Assembly (NCBI GenBank): GCA_963669155.1
Contig: OZ022594.1
Location: 3,047,750 to 3,111,749, forward strand
Direction of reading: 5' to 3'
Source: Arbacia lixula
Lineage: Eukaryota; Echinodermata; Echinoidea; Arbacioida; Arbaciidae
DNA: 64,000 bases
A program made the translations under genes and the position numbers. The notes under the pieces are model-generated. The model had not been told where the DNA came from. It saw nothing but the letters and a program-made list of their open reading frames with translations, and did not search any database. Shown piece after piece: positions 1-10,859 of this stretch (position 1 is its first letter; every line of letters starts with the position of its first letter).

Positions 1-262
1 TGGATAGATCATCTTTTAATTTTTCGTGATGAAACCTTAATACTGTTTAGTTAACATAATTTCTTTACACGATGATCTAACCGGTGGCATTTTTAATATG
101 AATTTTTAGAATCATTTAATCGGATAACGGTCGCGGTTTGCCATTCACTTTGCACGCGTAGGCGAAAGTAGGTGAACCGACGGAGGCTCGATGAATGCGA
201 CATATTCTCCGTTTTCGGAGAACTTGTTCATTCTCCGTTATCGGAGAACGGCTCTGACTGAT
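1..262. repeat. Direct repeat copy 1 at the left of the Polinton
   Basis: About 250 bp here recur in the same orientation at 3980-4229 with only scattered differences; the copy probably extends left of the window. The right part holds short palindromic blocks built on CTCCG and CGGAG. The two copies bracket the + strand ATPase block. Polinton terminal repeats are inverted, so this pair is more likely a duplication or an internal repeat than the two element ends. Confidence 0.85.
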
Positions 263-516
263 CGAGGCGATCGTAGATCGTTTTATTTGTATATGTTTAA
301 CTCCTATGCGTTTTATACGCATTCTATATTACTATCTTATATACTTACGATGGCACTATTGGTAGGCATTAGAAAGTCTGTCTGGATTGTGTACGTTTGA
401 TCGTTGTTGCATCATCACCACCACCACCACCACCACCACTATCTTTATGTATGTTATGTATGACATCACGTTCACTTTTACTTCGTTTACATTTTGACTC
501 TGAATAATTTGTCTTA

Positions 517-1156
517 ATGGACGTTCGCTTGAAACATAGTTTTACATGTTTGGTCGTAGGACCTAGTTTTGTCGGAAAGACTGAATTTGTCAAAAAACTA
601 TTTAAAATGTCTCTTTCATGGTTGATAAGCCACCTCGCAAGATTATATGGTTTTATGGTGAATACTAACCCTCTTACGTCGAAATGGGTAAATCTATACC
701 TAATATAGAATTTCATGAAAATCTTCCTACAGATTTCAATGAGTTGACAAGCAGCGAACGTCCAACTCTGTTTATATTTGACGATTTGATGGATGTAGCG
801 GGTGACGATAAAAAGGTGTCTGCTCTCTTTACCAAAGGGTGTCATCACCGCAATGTTAGCGCGATATATATCACGCAAAATCTCTTTCACAAGGGGAAAG
901 AAGCGAGGACCATTTCGCTGAATACTCAGTATTATTGTTTGTTTAAGAATAATAGAGATAAATCGCAAATTACGTGTCTCGGTAAACAGATGTATCCCGG
1001 TAAAACACGTTTTTTCAAGAAGCGTACGAAGATGCTACGAAAGAAAGATGGGGATATTTATTCATTGATTTGAAAGCGGATACACCCAGTGATTATCGTT
1101 TAAGAACGAATATATTCCCCGGTGAGACACAAATTGCTTATTTACCGAAAACATAA
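517..1156 (+). pseudogene. Polinton genome-packaging ATPase (FtsK/HerA type), broken
   Basis: In the family this is the motor that would pump viral DNA into the capsid. The first segment (frame from the ATG at 517) carries a Walker A motif, GPSFVGKT, near residues 15-22. A second segment in another frame, readable from about 620 to 1020, has the Walker B motif LFIFDDLMD. A third frame, about 1020-1156, carries the C-terminal tail and ends in TAA at 1154-1156. The gene therefore has two frameshifts, plus an in-frame TAA at 666-668 in the second frame. Total span of about 213 codons suits a Polinton ATPase. The next gene starts 38 bp downstream on the same strand. Family assignment rests on the Walker pair and the neighbouring virion genes. 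Confidence 0.85.
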
Positions 1157-1194
1157 AATGTCACCCACGCATCATCTTTCATTATTTCTTCAAT

Positions 1195-1536
1195 ATGACG
1201 CGCCTTGTAAAGACTCACGCGGCTCTCCTGAAGACGTTGGCTCACTGTACTCCGAAACAACGAAAGTTAATTCTTAAGACTGCTGACTCTGGACTGATCA
1301 ACGCCATTTGCGAGTGTGCCGTGAACGTGGTGAGAGGTAACATTAAACTGTCACCTTCGCAGAAAAAGAACCTCTCCAAACACAAACATGGCTTACGTAA
1401 GATTTCCGACAGAAGAACATCGCTGAAAGAACGAAAGAGGCTCATCACGCAGCGGGGAGGTTTCCTTCCTCTTCTCATGCGACTCGTTGTTCCAGCTATC
1501 GGCGCTCTATCGAACTTGTTAAAACCAAAGTCGTAA
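1195..1536 (+). CDS. Small conserved Polinton protein, basic with hydrophobic C-terminus
   Basis: A complete 113-residue reading frame with its own ATG, between the ATPase and the 262-residue protein. It is lysine/arginine-rich in the middle (around residues 50-85). It ends with a glycine-rich turn (RGGFLPLLMRL) and a hydrophobic stretch of about 20 residues that could form an amphipathic or membrane-touching helix. Proteins of this shape recur beside the ATPase in Polinton/adintovirus elements; I recognise the pattern but know no proven function. A virion core or membrane-active minor protein is an inference. It has no internal break, unlike its upstream neighbour. Confidence 0.75.
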   Translation: MTRLVKTHAALLKTLAHCTPKQRKLILKTADSGLINAICECAVNVVRGNIKLSPSQKKNLSKHKHGLRKISDRRTSLKERKRLITQRGGFLPLLMRLVVPAIGALSNLLKPKS

Positions 1537-1553
1537 GATATCGCCTCGTCAAC

Positions 1554-2342
1554 ATGGAGTATACGCGTAAGATGGTTCTCGTTCCTTCGAACGTTTTGCA
1601 GAATCTACAGAACACTTCCGCGCAACCTATAGCCCAACAAATACACGATCTGGATGATGAGATGCGCCGGATTCTCGATCGAGGTGATCTAAACGCCCAC
1701 GATAAAGCGTTACTTTATTTGCAATCCCTCCAGAACTATCTCAAAACAACGGACTCTGTCAAGAAACCCGTTCCCATCGAAATACGTGAGGAGTCGAACG
1801 GTGTGACGAACCAGGCTACGGTGGGTGAAAATCAAAACGTCGTGGTTGACGATCCGGTTGAACGGGAAATTATACATCACGTCCCCAACTCATACAGCAA
1901 AAGAGCGGAACAACTATTAAAAAAAATTAAATCTAATTCTGCTGTCGGGTGGACCTCGTCGGGACAACTCGTGATTGACGGACAACCTATTCGCGGTAGC
2001 AGCATATCGGACTTGATGTACGACATGTTTCGCGAACGCCGAGGTTACTTACCAACGGGTACCGAACAATTTATACGTAAATTGGCCGAGATGAACATAC
2101 CCGACACTTTCCTGAGCAACCCCCGTAGGAGAAGCGAACTTCAACGTTTGAAACGGGGAGGTGACCAGACAGCACTAGAACGCGATGATTTACAGCTTTC
2201 GACTCCGCCAAACAGTCCGCGTGAAAGAAGTGTTTTACGTAAGCGCGTGCATGACATTGGAACACCCTCACCTATCGGTAAAAAGTCAAGTCGAAGAAAG
2301 CGCGGTGGAAATGGTCCTCCTCCAAAATGGCTTCCATTTTGA
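1554..2342 (+). CDS. Conserved Polinton protein of unknown function, 262 residues
   Basis: Intact frame beginning 17 bp after the previous stop; ATG at 1554, with a second Met at codon 7 that fits equally well. Residues about 1-75 look helical and charged. Residues about 115-205 form the most ordered part, with a WTSSGQLVIDG strand-turn-strand segment followed by SDLMYDMFRERRGYLPTG. The tail from about residue 205 is Ser/Pro/Arg-rich with basic clusters (KKSSRRKRGG) that could bind nucleic acid or act as a nuclear signal. The same ordered core is typical of a protein found in many Polintons next to the ATPase. Function is unknown; a structural or scaffold role is inferred only from position. 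Confidence 0.75.
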   Translation: MEYTRKMVLVPSNVLQNLQNTSAQPIAQQIHDLDDEMRRILDRGDLNAHDKALLYLQSLQNYLKTTDSVKKPVPIEIREESNGVTNQATVGENQNVVVDDPVEREIIHHVPNSYSKRAEQLLKKIKSNSAVGWTSSGQLVIDGQPIRGSSISDLMYDMFRERRGYLPTGTEQFIRKLAEMNIPDTFLSNPRRRSELQRLKRGGDQTALERDDLQLSTPPNSPRERSVLRKRVHDIGTPSPIGKKSSRRKRGGNGPPPKWLPF

Positions 2343-2477
2343 ACGAACTTAAACGGTACGGTTACGGTCTCAAACCCCTGAACTAAAAAGTTATTTTTAG
2401 TTCAGTGACTCCAACCCTCTCTTTACATATGTGTAGACACGTTCACCGCGAAACAATATTTAAAAAAATACGCCTAT

Positions 2478-2857
2478 TATGTCATATATTTTTAGATATA
2501 AAATGGCCAAACGGCCAAATGACGAAATGACCGAACGGGGGGATAGGGTAGTTAGGTTTTGAAGTTCGTATATTTTCCTTATTGATTTTGCTTCAAAACG
2601 TCGTTTACTATTAACGGTATTCTTATTGTACATTGATTCGACTGTTTTTTGTTTATGTATTACGTATTACGTCATATATTTTTAGTTATAAAACGGCCAA
2701 ACGGCCAAACGGCCAAATGACGAAACGACAAAATGGGGAAATTGCGTATTTAGGTTTTAATGTACGTATATTTTCCGTATCATTAACATTGCTTCAAAAC
2801 GTCGTTTACTATTAACGGTATTCTTAGCGTACATTGATTCGACTGTTTTTTGTTTAA
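2478..2857. repeat. Two-copy tandem repeat, unit about 190 bp
   Basis: GTCATATATTTTTAG occurs at 2481 and again at 2671, and the following 175 bp match closely, both copies ending near ACTGTTTTTTGTTTA. Each copy contains a run of GGCCAAAC mini-units, two in the first copy and three in the second. It lies just past the + strand genes, possibly in the convergent-transcription gap of the Polinton. Confidence 0.9.
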
Positions 2858-3979
2858 TGATTAATTTTAGTTGAGTTTAGAACATCGTTTAACTACTTGA
2901 TTTATTTCGTAAGTCATTCATTACATTTTTCTACCGCGTTTGTTTTGACATCCGTTTCTGGAGTAACGTTTAAACGTTACTTAGTTTCGTAAATACTTCC
3001 ATTTCGGTTTGAATTTGATTCTTTTTATGTGGTGATGGGTTGAATTTCTCAATGTTTATTCATAGTGTATCTTATGTTAATATCGTAACGAAACTTTGAG
3101 ACGAAAGAAGCACAACGAAGATCATAATTTAGCGTTTGAACGGAGACATTTAACAGCCAAGTCCCTTAGCCCGAAACGGCGAATCAACTACACGTACATA
3201 TTATCCATTATCGGAGTCTATTCGGTGATGCGTCAATAATTCGATGCGAACGGCTCGCATTGAGCCGTTAGATCGTATTCTCCTTCCAGGCTGCCTGTAC
3301 TATTCGAAATTGAAAACTATGTGTGCGCGCTGCGAGTTTGAAGCCGAAGTCCCTATCACAACACGACTGAAATGCTTGCAGCAAGCCTCACATACAAAAT
3401 AGGAATGGTGCCGCTTTTGGGCTGCTTTCAGAAACCACGGGTTTTCCTCGATAAACTCACTTTTGCTTGGAGCGGGCAATTTAGATAGAGCTACGAAGTT
3501 CGACTGCAAGCAAGGGGCTAGCGGCGCAGCGGAGCTGACAGAGACAGCACCCCGGCGCTCCCCGGTAGCTGTTCCTTTGGATTCCGCTGCAGATGTGTTT
3601 TCCTCAACTGTGTACGTGCAGACTCTGTGCGATCGATTGCAGCACTTGTTCACTGAAGAATATTTCCCTTCAACTGATCTTTTCATGTTACGAAAACATC
3701 ATAAAATAATGGATCATATTTCCAATAGGACTGTAGCTAAAGCGATAATACAAAGAAAACTGAATAACCGCTAACGATATCAAGTAGGATTGCGATGCTA
3801 GCTTGGGTGAGTGCGCTGGTGTGCATAGCGCATGCATTAACCGCTACGGTAAATGCGTATGTGTATTGTACGTGTTTGACGAATAATAATCCCGACGTTT
3901 TGAATTAGGCTATCTGCATCACAATTTGAAAATTGAATGCTCGGGTACGGATTCATTTTGCCAATAACAAAAGTTCCAC
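2858..3979. other. Polinton interior without a confident gene
   Basis: Two opposed open frames overlap here (3463-3774 on + and 3300-3686 on -). The - strand frame has a CEACCKHF segment that could recall a zinc finger but lacks a full motif. Neither has a recognisable family or a clear start, so no gene is called. The remainder, about 2860-3290 and 3780-3979, is AT-rich noncoding sequence. Confidence 0.5.
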
Positions 3980-4229
3980 CGGATAGATCATCTTTTAATT
4001 TTTCGTGATGAAACCTTAATACTGTTTAGTTAACATAATTCCTTTACACGATAATCTAACCGGTGGCATTTTTAATATGATTTTTTTAAATCATTTATTT
4101 GGATAACGGTCGCGGTTTGCCATTCACTTTGCACGCGTAGGCGAAAGTAGGTGAACCGAGGGAGGCTCGATGATTGCGACATATTCGCCATTTTCGGAGA
4201 ACTCCGATAACGGAGAACGGCTCTGACTG
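3980..4229. repeat. Direct repeat copy 2 (pairs with 1-262)
   Basis: Starts at CGGATAGATCATC and follows copy 1 closely to GGAGAACGGCTCTGACTG, with one palindromic block shortened. After this point the two loci diverge completely. Same orientation as copy 1, offset about 3.97 kb. Confidence 0.88.
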
Positions 4230-4359
4230 TTTAATACTTAAACAATGACATGCACGAATTAAATTATTACAATATCATCAATAAGTCGTGAAAGTTTATT
4301 TATACAGTTGTACCTTGATATAACGAGAAAATGCTGGTGAAGCGTGACAATTATTGGAA

Positions 4360-4715
4360 TAGAATAAGAGACAGAATGTGTGAGAGAAAATGAGAAAGAG
4401 AGAAAATGAGAAAGAGAAAGAGAATGAGGAAGAGAGAGAGAAAGAATGAGAAAGAGAGAGGATGAGAAACAGAGAGAATGAGTGAGGGTGAATGAGAAAG
4501 AGAAAGAGAGAGTGAATGAGTCAGTGACAATGAGAAAGAGAGAGAATGAGAAAGAGAGAGAATGAGTGAGGGAGAATGAGAAAGAGAAAGAGAGAGTGAA
4601 TGAGTCAGTGACAATGAGAAAGAGAGAGAATGAGAAAGAGAGAATGAGAAAGAGAGAGAGAGAGAGAGAGAGAAATAAAGAGAGAGAGAGAGGGGGAGAG
4701 AGAGAGATGATAAGA
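4360..4715. repeat. GA-rich low-complexity tract
   Basis: About 350 bp of GAGA and AATGAGAAAGAGAG-type units, with one longer unit of about 110 bp (containing GTGAATGAGTCAGTGACAATG) seen twice, at 4511 and 4595. The long frame read through it on the - strand is an artefact of triplet-compatible repetition. The flanks 4230-4359 and 4716-5093 hold no gene that I can see; the latter would be the 3' side of the protease gene. Confidence 0.9.
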
Positions 4716-5093
4716 GGTTATCAAAGTGTGTGTTAGAGAAAAAGAGGCTGAGCGATAAATGTAGAAAAGTAAAAACGATTCTTTAAAATATTTATGAACG
4801 TATCAATCCCCTCCACCCTTCTTTCAAACCATTCCTCCTTCCTCGTCTTTTCATTTCTCCCCTCTATGTAAACAATTATCAGACATAATACAAACACGAT
4901 GGTTCTCTTCAAATTCTCCCAACCTGCATAGACACGATCCTATCATAAACGTGAAATCATGTTACATCAAGTTTAATCCTACTCCTATTCTTAGCCTATC
5001 CCTTTCCTTCCTGTACATTCATAAAACGTACGCAATAACAAAATGTATAAAGCATTATGTTTATAACTTCCACCTCAACCCATTCAAAATGTA

Positions 5094-5624
5094 TTACAAT
5101 TCAGATAAAGCGTCAAAACTCCGGGCAATTTGTTTCAAGGTAAAATCAAAATCAGTGACGGAAAATGTCGTTTCAAAGTTTCTATTAAACCATTCGTTTA
5201 TTCTCTGATCGTTTCGATCATAATCACTCCCAAAACGATACAAAGACGTTCGGGTTTTATAACCGGCGCATCGCTTCAGCAAGTAGTAAATACAATATTG
5301 TCCGCAGACGGACGACAGATTCCCTTGGACCCTTTTAGAATTATAATTCCACGTCGTGGTATTTTCCTCGATGAAACTGTGAAACCGCGGGTTGTAGAAT
5401 GATGGTTTGTTTCCGTACGAGTCGAAAAAATCTCCCTTTCCATTTTCAAAATAAAAAGCAACCCAGTGAGAGCCCGGTTTGTTACTAGAGTCTGTATTTA
5501 CGACGAAACAACGCTTCTCGTGCTTTATCGTTGTAGGTAGTTTATCCGCGGCGTAGGTCCCTGGGAAGAATAGCCTGATTGACGAGTGATTTTTTAAAGC
5601 GACGTTAATTTGACCCGTATTCAT
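5094..5624 (-). CDS. Polinton adenain-type cysteine protease
   Basis: Intact 176-residue frame. In adenoviruses the homologous protease matures capsid and core proteins; it is a C5/C48-like (ULP fold) peptidase. Visible catalytic set: His53 in GSHWVAFYF, Asp68 in FFDSYGN, Gln100 for the oxyanion hole and Cys107 in SSVCGQYC. The Gln-to-Cys spacing of 7 is the one I expect for adenain. Length is slightly below adenoviral protease. Before the RTE insertion its start lay only about 40 bp after the capsid-gene stop, so the two were adjacent in a co-directional block. No break seen, so it is the best preserved enzyme of the element. Confidence 0.9.
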   Translation of the reverse strand: MNTGQINVALKNHSSIRLFFPGTYAADKLPTTIKHEKRCFVVNTDSSNKPGSHWVAFYFENGKGDFFDSYGNKPSFYNPRFHSFIEENTTTWNYNSKRVQGNLSSVCGQYCIYYLLKRCAGYKTRTSLYRFGSDYDRNDQRINEWFNRNFETTFSVTDFDFTLKQIARSFDALSEL

Positions 5625-5664
5625 ATTGGTTGAAATGACGTTAGAGTTTTATGGGTTTACACCT

Positions 5665-8600
5665 CTATTTAGCCTATTTCTCTCCACTGCTGAAGGAAGG
5701 CCTCCTCATCATTTTTCCATCTCGATCTATCTTGTGCCGTTCGTTTCCATGTCACACTACCATATTCTCTAATATCGTCAATCCACCTCCTACTTTGTCT
5801 GCCTCTTCTTCTGGTGTTAGCTCTGGGGGTCCAGATGGTTAATTTATATGTCCATCTGTCATCTTTCCTCCTGGCCAGATGACCAGCCCACCTCCATTCC
5901 TTTGATTTAATTTCCTGTACTATGTCCCGTACTTTAGTTTTCTTTCTCAAATCCTGGTTTCTAACTTTGTCCCTCTTTGTAACACCAATCATAATTCTTT
6001 CCATAGCCCTTTCGGTTACTCTAAGTTTTCTTTCCAGTCTCTTAGTTTTGGTCCATGTTTCTGATCCATAAGAGAGCACAGGTATGATACATTGGTTGAA
6101 GATCTGTTTCTTGAGAAAAAGAGGGAGCTTCTCATCACGAAATATGAAGTTGAGCTTGCCAAATTTTTCCCAAGCCAACTGGATCCTTCTATTCACTTCC
6201 CCTGCTGTTTCGTTTTCTATGGAGATCTTTTTGCCCAAGTATATGTAGTTGTTTACCTTTTCTACGGTCCTCCCCTGAACTGTGATTTTGTGTTCTTTGA
6301 ATCTACTCCTCATCATTACCTTTGTCTTTGTGATATTCATTTTCAGTCCAGCTTTTATACTTTCTCCACTTAGTTCTCGGACCATTTTCTCCAGTTCCTG
6401 AGGGGTATGGCTTAGAAGTAAAATGTCATCTGCAAATCTGAGATGTGTCAGGTGTTCGCCATCCACCACTATTCCCAATGATAACCAATCAAGGTTTCTG
6501 AAGACATCCTCCATAGCTGCAGTAAAGAGCTTTGGTGAGATGCCTTGTCTTACCCCTTTCAGGATTTTAAAGGCATTTGTTGTAGTGCTTTCTAGATGTA
6601 CACGGGCACTAGAGTCCTTATAGATGTTTTTAATTAGGCGAATATACTTTCCATCTGTGACCTGCTTTTCTAAGGCATTGAATAATGACTGATGGTCTAG
6701 GCTGTCAAATGCCTTCTCGTAATCAACAAAGCCAAGGCAGATGTCAAAACGGTATTCTTTTGCCTTCTCGATTATCTGGCATAAGGTGTGGAGATGGTCT
6801 GATGTTCTATATCCTGCACGAAATCCAGCTTGTTCCTGTGGTTGATTTTCATCAAGCTGTTTCTCTACCCTAGCAAGAAGAATTCGTGTGAAGATTTTGT
6901 ATATATGAGGCAACAGACTAATGGGCCTGTAATTTTTGATGTCCTTCATGTCCCCTTTCTTGAACAGTATGATAACTTTTGATTCGTTCCACCGGGTAGG
7001 TACTTTTTCCATTTGCATGATCTTGTTGAACAGTTTTGTTAGGATTGATATGGTGTCCTCTCCCCCCAACTTTAAAATATCTGCAGTCATTTGGTCCTCC
7101 CCTGGGGCCTTTCCCCTTTTCATCTGATCTAAAGCACTCTTCACCTCTTCCTTAAGTATTGGTGGAACATCACTTGATTTCTCATTCCAGTCCTCATTTA
7201 CTCTCCAATCGGGTTGGTCTGTGCTATAGAGTTCTCTATAGAAATCCTCAATGGCTTGAGTAATCTGTTCTTTGTCATTAACTTCTGTCCCATCTTTTGT
7301 TTTCAGTGATGACAGAAGCTTTCCACCCCTCTCTAACTTTCTGTTGATGATTTTTGGTCCTTTGTGGTTTTATAGCACTTCACGTACCATCTTAGTCCTG
7401 ATCTTTCTCTTTCGCTTTCTTCTCATCTTGCGAATTGTTTTATTCAGCTCTGTATATTCAACTTGGTTACGTGTTGATGTCTGTCTGGAGGGCTTAAGGG
7501 CTTTCCTTTTTTCATTCAATCTATGTATCTCCTCTCTTTCCTTGTCTGTATTGTTGCCCTCCATTTTCTCCCCCTTAGCTAGCTTTTCCGCTTCATCCAT
7601 AATTGTTCTGGTTATTTGCTCATAGAGGGTGTCTAATGGTTGGTTCTCCATTGAATCTGCCAGCACTTCAAACCTATTGTGTAACTCAAGCTGGAACTGC
7701 TCCTGCTTACTGGAAAGTAGTTCTAAGTTGATATGTCTCCTCCTAGGCTTCCTTACCCTTCTCACTCTTTCCATTTTCTTGTTAATCCTTACTTTAGCTC
7801 TAACAAGTCGGTGGTCACTGCCTGTAACCACCTTTGGTACTGTTCCCACATCCATCAAGATTCTACGATGATCGCAAATTATGTAATCTATCAGGTTGTG
7901 AGTTGCTGCATTTGGGCTTTCCCATGTCCAGTAGTTTTTGGTAGGTTTTTTGAAGTATGTATTGCCAATTGTCAAGTTCCTGCTTGATACAAACTCCAGT
8001 AGTCTTTCTCCCCTTTCATTCCTTTCTCCGATCCCGTATGGGCCTATACCACTCTCCTCGTCATCCTTTCTCATTCCAACCTTGGCATTGAAATCACCCA
8101 TAAGTAACGTAAACGTTGTGGATTCTGTTGTTATTATGTTGTCAATTTTACTTTAAAAATCTTCAATGACTTCATCTGTGTGGCTGGTAGTTGGTGCATA
8201 TGCTTGAATAATTTTCGTTGTATGGCTACTATTGATATGTACTTTCACAAAAGCTATCCTGTCTGATACTTCTTTATATTCCATGATATTTTCCTCAACC
8301 TCTTTATTCACAAGAAATCCAACTCCATTGCAACTTTTGTTTGTTGCTGATGTTGTGAACAGTGTATGTCCACACTTTGATAACTTGATGAGATTCGCTG
8401 GTCTCCTGGTTTCCGCTAATCCTATTATGTGCCATGATACATCCTCTATTTCCTCCAGTAGAGCATCTAGGTCTTCCTCTGTTCTCAATGTCCTTACATT
8501 ATATGTACAAATAAATAAATCTGTATGGCTCGTGATGATTCTTCTATCAGATTTGGGTCCTCCTTGCGGCTTTAAACCCAACTCGTCATACTTTGGCTTG

Positions 8601-9001
8601 ACACCAGAAGTATCAGCACTCGCCGAATTCCTAGCTCTGTTTGTAGAGCTGGGCCCGTTCCGGCCATGGGCGTTACGACCTCTCTTTATTCTTAAATCCA
8701 TGAATGATGAGGGATGTGTGCCATACTCTACCACACTGGCAAGGTGGATTGGTAGAGGTCGGATGAGTTCCTTGGACTCCAGCCCGATCTAAAGGAACTC
8801 TTAAGTCAGATCTGTTTTTTAATTCTGACAGGGGGTCCGGCACCCCCTACTCACCCTAGAGCTAATGCCCTAGCGTGGGTTGCCCGGATTAGTCGCCGAG
8901 CACTCGACCGTGTAACAGGTAGCACTGGATTACACGATGACCAGTGGCAGGACTAACCTGACCTGACATCTGACATCTGACATATATTTGTTTATATTTC
9001 A
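5665..9001 (-). mobile_element. RTE-like non-LTR retrotransposon inserted in the Polinton
   Basis: An endonuclease-reverse transcriptase element of about 3.3 kb on the - strand. The boundaries come from an 11-bp TSD, GGTTTACACCT, at 5654-5664 and 9002-9012. The 3' end follows the stop codon within a few bases and has no poly(A) tail, consistent with RTE-type elements. About 265 bp of noncoding 5' sequence lies between 8735 and 9001. Clade is judged from the single EN-RT frame and short 3' end; a related non-LTR clade is possible. Confidence 0.88.
5669..8734 (-). pseudogene. Endonuclease-reverse transcriptase of the RTE-like element
   Basis: One reading frame from 8734 to 5669 interrupted by two in-frame TAA codons, at 8153-8155 inside the endonuclease and at 7370-7372 before the RT. 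Apurinic-type endonuclease motifs: CTYNVRTL, GLAETR, MGDFNAKVG, LIDYIICDH and GSDHRL. RT motifs: NYRPISLLP, FVDYEKAFDSL (motif A Asp), GVRQGISP (motif B) and LRFADDILLLS (motif C). The C-terminal part has the WAGHLARRKDDRWT segment often seen in this EN-RT group. Apart from the two stops the domains look whole, so the copy is a fairly young, inactive insertion. Confidence 0.93.
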
Positions 9002-9004
9002 GGT

Positions 9005-10340
9005 TTACACCTGAAAACCATAAATGACGTTCCTACTTCTGTCAATCTGAATGAGTCCTTGTGATTCTGAAAAGACGATGCAGTTTACGGTGTTGGAGAG
9101 GGGTCTGTCAAACTGAAATTCTAGACGCAGATTTCCCTGTTTCATAAGGTTGAGGTGGCAACCATCTGACAGGTCTGGGGTAAGATCAAAAGCGAACAGA
9201 CTATAACCTCGGGGGGTATTCCTCCCTATTTATATCCAACCCCTTATCCACAAACAGTCGGTTGGTACTCATGAAGAGAGAGCTGTAAGCATGAATGTAA
9301 GCCTTCCCCGGTCCTTCCTGGAAACTTGGTCGCAGAGGTCTCATCGGTAGCGTCTCACCGTCGACGGTAATGGTGATGTAGTTTAGATCGAGATGCTTGA
9401 AGTTGTAAGGGTTCTTTTCATAGCTCCCATTGTAGGCGTCGTTATCAACGAAACCAATGATGACGCGGTTAGGCAGTTGTCCCAAGAAAAGGTTGTCTTT
9501 ATTTACGGACATATTTCCGGCAGGTACTGAGAATGAGCGTACATCCACTTTATTGACGGGGTATTTAGCGTTTGCTTTTTCCAGCATCTTAGCGTGGGAA
9601 AGCATCACGTTAGGATTTACCTTCACCCTTCTGACGTATAGGGCGGCGGATACGATCTTTGCCTTATATTTACCATTGGGATTTGAAGATAACAGGCAGA
9701 ACGCATCTTTGCTTCGATTCAGTTTTATTTTCAAGTCCACACCCGGTAGCAATAGTCTTTCTTGAAAGAATATGTCGGCGTAAATAGGTCCGAGCAGAGA
9801 GAGCAATTTACTGCCCGCGATAAATTGATGTCTTTTGACGAGCGCTTCATTCGCGTTTTCACCCGTCAATAGAGGATTTACCACATCCATTTTTCCAGCA
9901 ACATCTTTATAATAAAGTTGTTGGGTCAACTGAGATTCCTTTGATTCTTTTCCATATTGTAACAATGTCTCCAAATAGGCCCTGTACGGATAAGTGTTGG
10001 TAGGTTGCAACACCAGTTTTTCATTCAGCATGATATCTACTTGACTGAAGAGGGAAGGTAGGAACAGATTGACGGGTCCCACTGGTGCATCATCAGCGAG
10101 TGTCGTGCCATCTGCGTTCAATACTTGCGCCGTTACGTGCAGCATCGTCTGAGATTGGTCGACGTATTCCTCGGCTGTTCCGGACACGTTAGATTCGATG
10201 GGACTATTATCCGTGACATTACTGACGGGATGGTACTCTATCCAGGGTCCTTTTGCGATGCTCACTTGCGTGTGCGGTACGGTGAAGATGTGTAATTCTA
10301 ATTTACAGCAGACATCGCTATTTTCATGCAGTAGAGCCAT
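9005..10340 (-). pseudogene. Polinton major capsid protein (double jelly-roll), one frameshift
   Basis: The frame opens at 10340 and runs 379 residues to a premature stop at 9201. The conserved C-terminus continues in the next frame from about 9215 down to a TAA at 9005-9007 (RSRNVIYGF region), so a 1-nt indel in the G-run near 9211-9216 separates them. Total about 444 codons, the usual size of this capsid protein; animal copies are often annotated as F54H12.2-like. In the virus family it forms the hexon-like trimers of the shell. The RTE TSD (9002-9012) overlaps the last codons and the stop, so that insertion left the gene end intact. The minor protein lies 40 bp upstream. Confidence 0.9.
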
Positions 10341-10379
10341 ATTGAAGCTTTGAGAAGTAATATTCTGGATATACGCGTT

Positions 10380-10839
10380 TTATTGATCGAATATGTCTCC
10401 TCGGTGAGATCTTACCGCACGGTGAGCTTTTTGACGAATGGTGCTTTTTCTTCCTTGCCTCTTTCTTTTAACGTTTCTTACGACAAGAAACCGTGCCCCT
10501 CCTCGCTGACTAGATGTTTTCATCACTTGATTTCTAACACCCATCATCGCGTTAGACGCCAACCGTATACCGGTTCTCGACACATTTTTCTTAACAGTTG
10601 TTTTCAAATTCTGCCCGTAGAGGGTGTCTTGCATAATGTTTAGACCCGTGTTCATCGCTTCTTTTTCCCAAAGCGACCGCACCCTTCTTAAGAAACGGCG
10701 AAGCGGCGCGAAAAAGTCCTTTCACTAAACTCCCTAGACCGTGGCCTCTCTGCATAGACGCTCCTCTAAATACAGGAAGACCATACCCCATCTGATGATG
10801 ATATACTTTGATATTTTTCGACCTCGGGACGGTATACAT
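10380..10839 (-). pseudogene. Polinton small basic minor virion protein (PX-like), frameshifted
   Basis: Two overlapping frames: 10839-10591 gives the N-terminal part, with GYGLPVFRGASMQRGHGLGS followed by a hydrophobic/basic helix, and 10682-10380 gives a lysine/arginine-rich C-terminal part. They join logically near 10665-10682, so one indel splits the gene. The glycine-rich head plus amphipathic helix recalls adenoviral pX/pVI-type minor proteins, which contact DNA or disrupt membranes; that comparison is inference. It sits between penton and major capsid genes, all on the - strand. Confidence 0.75.
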
Positions 10840-10859
10840 TGAGCGATTGGAGGTACTTA

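Noticed and set aside
3300..3774. Two overlapping opposite frames with a possible Cys-His finger
   Set aside because: The Cys/His spacing is incomplete, neither frame matches a family that I know, and each is the shadow of the other.
4351..4614. Leu/Ser-rich open frame on the - strand
   Set aside because: Produced by the GA-rich low-complexity tract.
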